From positions 1 to 7,076 of the forward strand of contig CALLXZ010000086.1 of the NCBI GenBank assembly GCA_937875605.1: 7,076 nt of DNA, written 5' to 3'. A program made the position numbers and the translations under genes. The DNA comes from an uncultured Moheibacter sp. Its GTDB lineage: Bacteria > Bacteroidota > Bacteroidia > Flavobacteriales > Weeksellaceae. Position 1 is the stretch's first letter. Every line of letters begins with the position of its first letter. Under the pieces are notes generated by a model that made no database searches, was not told the DNA's origin, and saw only the letters and a list, made by a program, of their open reading frames with translations. Below, in pieces: positions 4,824-7,076 of this stretch.

Positions 4824-7028
4824 TTACTTTTTAATAAATCGTACTGTTTCCGTTTTCTTTTCGGATTTCACTTTCAAAAAGTAAACACCCGCCGGAAGTC
4901 CTGACACGTTTAGTATTTCTGAGTTTGCATTTACGATTCTTTCTAAAACCATTCTTCCTGTCAAATCATATATAGATACAGAGTCGACTGTTTTATTATT
5001 ATTGAAATGTAAGATATCAGCAACAGGATTTGGATAAATAACCAATTGCTCCTGATTTTGTTCTGAAATGCCTAGTGAAGGACTGCATTCACCAAGTGCT
5101 GCATATACGTATTCTGCAAAATATAATCCCCAAACACCCCCGCTGTCAACACTGACAACTGCGCCAAAGCTTCCCGTTGGGTCTGCATTGCGATTGGTTT
5201 CCCAGGCGGTAGCATCGGTTATAACTTCGATCCAGTATTTTCTGCCTTCTTCACCTCCGCTAAGTACAATATTTGATGGGTCGAGGTTTAACTTGTACAC
5301 GTATGAAAAAGAGTTGGGAGGATATGGGTTAATTACCTCAATAACCGGTACATTGTTTACTGTGGCAATTGTATTATCATCATCCGGAAGTCCACCCCAA
5401 TCTCCTCGAATTATAATGTTGACATAAGTAGCGGCAGATCCTAAATTTAAATGAAACTCTTTTAGATTAAAATCTGTATTGGGATCAACATCCAAATCCA
5501 CTGCCAATCGGCTGTTTGTGCCGATATTCCATAGTGAATTGTTAAGGAATGCAACATTTAAACAATTCTCATCATCCAAAACCCAAACATTGACTTCATC
5601 AAAAATTGCCGAATTCTGAACTGAGGTTGCTCTGATTGTTGCAGAACCTGTCGTTAAACCTGTAATCTCACCGGTAGATACATCTAAAGAAACAGCATCA
5701 TTACCATTTGTAATGCTCCAGATCACTTGCTGATTGGCATTTTCTGGTAATACAACACTCAATAAAGGAATTGTTTCACCTACTGAAATAATCCTGTCTT
5801 CTCCTTCTAAAACAGATACGATTACTTCGTCTATACTTTCAAGTTCATTACATTCTCCCTGAAAATTAAAAACGGTATCGTGGTTTACTAGAGGGTAGTA
5901 CCAGTCTCCATTGCCGATTTGAGCGGCTAATGGTTGTCCCAGAGAATGTGTGGAGGTCATTTCCCAAAAAACACTTTCATTTTGAGTAGCATCTTCAGGA
6001 GTTACTTGTAATGATATCCAATAACTTGTTTCTGCATTAAAGTCCTCACTTCCATGAAAATATATGTTTTCAACATCCAAAACCATTTTATGAATATCGT
6101 AAAGATTTTCCCAGTTCTCAAATATAACTTCTTGGGAATCGGGAATTATGCCCATTTGGGAACTGATCAATTCTCCCGGAAAACCATCGTTGTCTTTGTA
6201 GTAAAAAACATCCGCAAAAGCTATATTTCCATTTAGAAATATATTTGCTTCAATTGTATCAAGTGTAAATTGATTTCCTCCCTGAACGATAAAGTCGGTA
6301 GCAATTTTTGCCTGCAGAAAAGGAGAGCACCCAACAGAACTTTCAAATGTTCCTTCATTTTCCGTTTGACATAAACTGTCTTCCTCACCTTCTAAATCGT
6401 CACAGGTACCGCGTAGTTCATAAATAATTTCAGTTCCGTTTCCGGGTATCCATCCGAAATCAGTTACAAAAACGGCTGCAGGATGCCCCTCCGTTACAGG
6501 ATCATTTGAGGTACCTATGTATACATTTGAAGTATGATTGATTGAAATACCTATCCAGAAAATTTTGTCTTCAGTCGTTTCAGCTTCGAAAACAAATGGT
6601 TGAGTGTTTAATTTTACTTCATAAATATTCCGGGTAGCACTAAAAACGCCAACTACTTCCTGAGATTCCGGAACGATATTTAGCTGTTCTCCAATCTGAA
6701 TTCCAGGGATTCCCTCATTGTCTCTATAATAAGTCAGGTTGATACTTTCTACTTCTGAACTTATTAGAGAGTAAAAAGTCAATTCTTCTAATGAAAATGT
6801 AGTATTAGCAGAAACCTTCACATCCAAGGCAGAAATAGCACCGTTGGTTGCATATCCCGGAGCACCTGATAAAATGCTTTCAATTGTTCCAAAACCATGT
6901 GAACAAGATTCATTGATAGATATAGAATTGATTTTTTGTGAATAAGACAAATAATCCGGTACAGGGTAGCTTTTTACAAGACAAAAAAAGCCACAAAAAA
7001 ATGTAGTTAATAAAATGTTTTTACTCAT
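4824..7028 (-). CDS. T9SS-exported modular surface protein: three repeated modules, Ig-like (Big_2) domain, sorting domain
   Basis: 734 residues from the ATG at 7028-7026. An in-frame TTG at 7058 would add ten residues before a normal signal peptide, so I rejected it. Signal peptide 1-20 (cleavage near VKS/YP). Three related modules follow, at about 42-209, 220-393 and 489-648. Each has a Cys near its start and ends in G-[TE]-C, with shared landmarks: an F-x-L strand, Y-Y-x-D-N-x-G-x-P-G (100-109, 276-285, degenerate at 540-549), a P-x-S-Q-E-V turn in the first two, and a W-I strand (158, 337, 599). Between modules 2 and 3 lies a bacterial Ig-like group 2 domain (about 402-483; VIWSITNG, STGEITGLTTGSATI). 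Residues 653-734 form a T9SS type A sorting domain (IYPNPV, LPAGVYFLKV, ending RFIKK). No catalytic motif is visible; an adhesin or surface-structural role is an inference. A hairpin terminator follows. Confidence 0.9.
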   Translation of the reverse strand: MSKNILLTTFFCGFFCLVKSYPVPDYLSYSQKINSISINESCSHGFGTIESILSGAPGYATNGAISALDVKVSANTTFSLEELTFYSLISSEVESINLTYYRDNEGIPGIQIGEQLNIVPESQEVVGVFSATRNIYEVKLNTQPFVFEAETTEDKIFWIGISINHTSNVYIGTSNDPVTEGHPAAVFVTDFGWIPGNGTEIIYELRGTCDDLEGEEDSLCQTENEGTFESSVGCSPFLQAKIATDFIVQGGNQFTLDTIEANIFLNGNIAFADVFYYKDNDGFPGELISSQMGIIPDSQEVIFENWENLYDIHKMVLDVENIYFHGSEDFNAETSYWISLQVTPEDATQNESVFWEMTSTHSLGQPLAAQIGNGDWYYPLVNHDTVFNFQGECNELESIDEVIVSVLEGEDRIISVGETIPLLSVVLPENANQQVIWSITNGNDAVSLDVSTGEITGLTTGSATIRATSVQNSAIFDEVNVWVLDDENCLNVAFLNNSLWNIGTNSRLAVDLDVDPNTDFNLKEFHLNLGSAATYVNIIIRGDWGGLPDDDNTIATVNNVPVIEVINPYPPNSFSYVYKLNLDPSNIVLSGGEEGRKYWIEVITDATAWETNRNADPTGSFGAVVSVDSGGVWGLYFAEYVYAALGECSPSLGISEQNQEQLVIYPNPVADILHFNNNKTVDSVSIYDLTGRMVLERIVNANSEILNVSGLPAGVYFLKVKSEKKTETVRFIKK
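5085..5564 (-). repeat. Protein module copy 3 of 3 (divergent encoded repeat)
   Basis: Encodes residues 489-648, from C489 to C648 (LGEC). It keeps the F-x-L strand (520-523), a degenerate D-x-G-G-L-P turn (543-548), a Y-x-L-x-L strand (578-582) and KYWIEV (597-602). It lacks the Y-Y-x-D-N and S-Q-E-V sequences of copies 1 and 2, so it is the most divergent copy. Confidence 0.6.
5580..5825 (-). other. Bacterial Ig-like group 2 (Big_2) domain, inserted between modules 2 and 3
   Basis: Encodes residues 402-483. The pattern is a beta-strand start, a QQVIWSI strand, then D-V-S-T-G-E-I-T-G-L-T-T-G-S-A-T-I, the characteristic Big_2 turn and strand. Such domains are usually rigid extracellular spacers or binding units in surface proteins. 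Confidence 0.8.
5850..6371 (-). repeat. Protein module copy 2 of 3 (encoded repeat)
   Basis: Encodes residues 220-393, from C220 to C393 (QGEC), with an extra C234. Landmarks are YYKDNDGFPG at 276-285, PDSQEV at 296-301 and YWISL at 336-340. A short acidic spacer, DDLEGEEDSL, separates it from copy 1. Confidence 0.75.
6402..6905 (-). repeat. Protein module copy 1 of 3 (encoded repeat)
   Basis: Encodes residues 42-209 of the large T9SS protein, from C42 to C209 (RGTC). Landmarks are YYRDNEGIPG at 100-109, PESQEV at 120-125 and W158. It is clearly similar to copy 2 in the order and spacing of these landmarks. The bounding cysteines could form a disulphide, which is an inference. Confidence 0.75.
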
Positions 7029-7076
7029 GTGTATAATTTTTTCAAGCCCAAAAATCAATTCTTTTTTTTATAAGCT

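Noticed and set aside
5068..5427. 119-codon plus-strand open frame inside the large T9SS gene
   Set aside because: It is antisense to clear module and sorting-domain sequence, with Pro/Ser-rich low-complexity translation; a shadow frame.
7029..7058. TTG at 7058 as the start of the large T9SS gene
   Set aside because: It would put ten extra residues before an otherwise normal signal peptide that begins at the ATG at 7028.

Overview
The window looks like a Flavobacteriia-type genome (phylum Bacteroidota). Three things point there: an ftsA-ftsZ pair whose FtsZ has a long acidic linker and ends in a LHDNVD-type tail, two secreted proteins with type IX secretion (T9SS) type A C-terminal sorting domains, and AT-rich A-tract leaders without Shine-Dalgarno sequences. 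The genus cannot be fixed from the sequence alone.

Layout. (1) Positions 2-2965, plus strand, hold the end of the division/cell-wall cluster: the 3' part of ftsA, 30 bp, then ftsZ, closed by a strong intrinsic terminator with a GAAA loop at 2991-3020. (2) Immediately beyond it a second, oppositely directed terminator (3026-3058) closes the minus-strand block, so the two transcription units converge on about 5 bp. (3) The minus-strand block, read from right to left, is: a 734-residue T9SS-exported protein built of three copies of one module plus a bacterial Ig-like domain (7028-4824); a hairpin terminator; a 421-residue T9SS-exported SGNH/GDSL-type hydrolase with a PKD domain (4730-3465); and an 82-residue Cys-rich protein made of two similar CxxC half-modules (3332-3084). 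No terminator is visible between the last two.

How they work together. FtsA (membrane anchor) and FtsZ (GTPase polymer) form the core of the divisome. The two T9SS cargoes are expected at the cell surface or outside the cell; they are separate from division and simply lie beyond the end of the cluster. The Cys-rich protein has no recognised function; it has no signal peptide and is probably a small cytoplasmic metal-binding protein.

No tRNA, rRNA, CRISPR array, insertion sequence or phage gene was seen. The least explained items are the duplicated Cys-rich protein, the three-module surface protein, and the repeated F-x-L-D motifs in the FtsZ linker.
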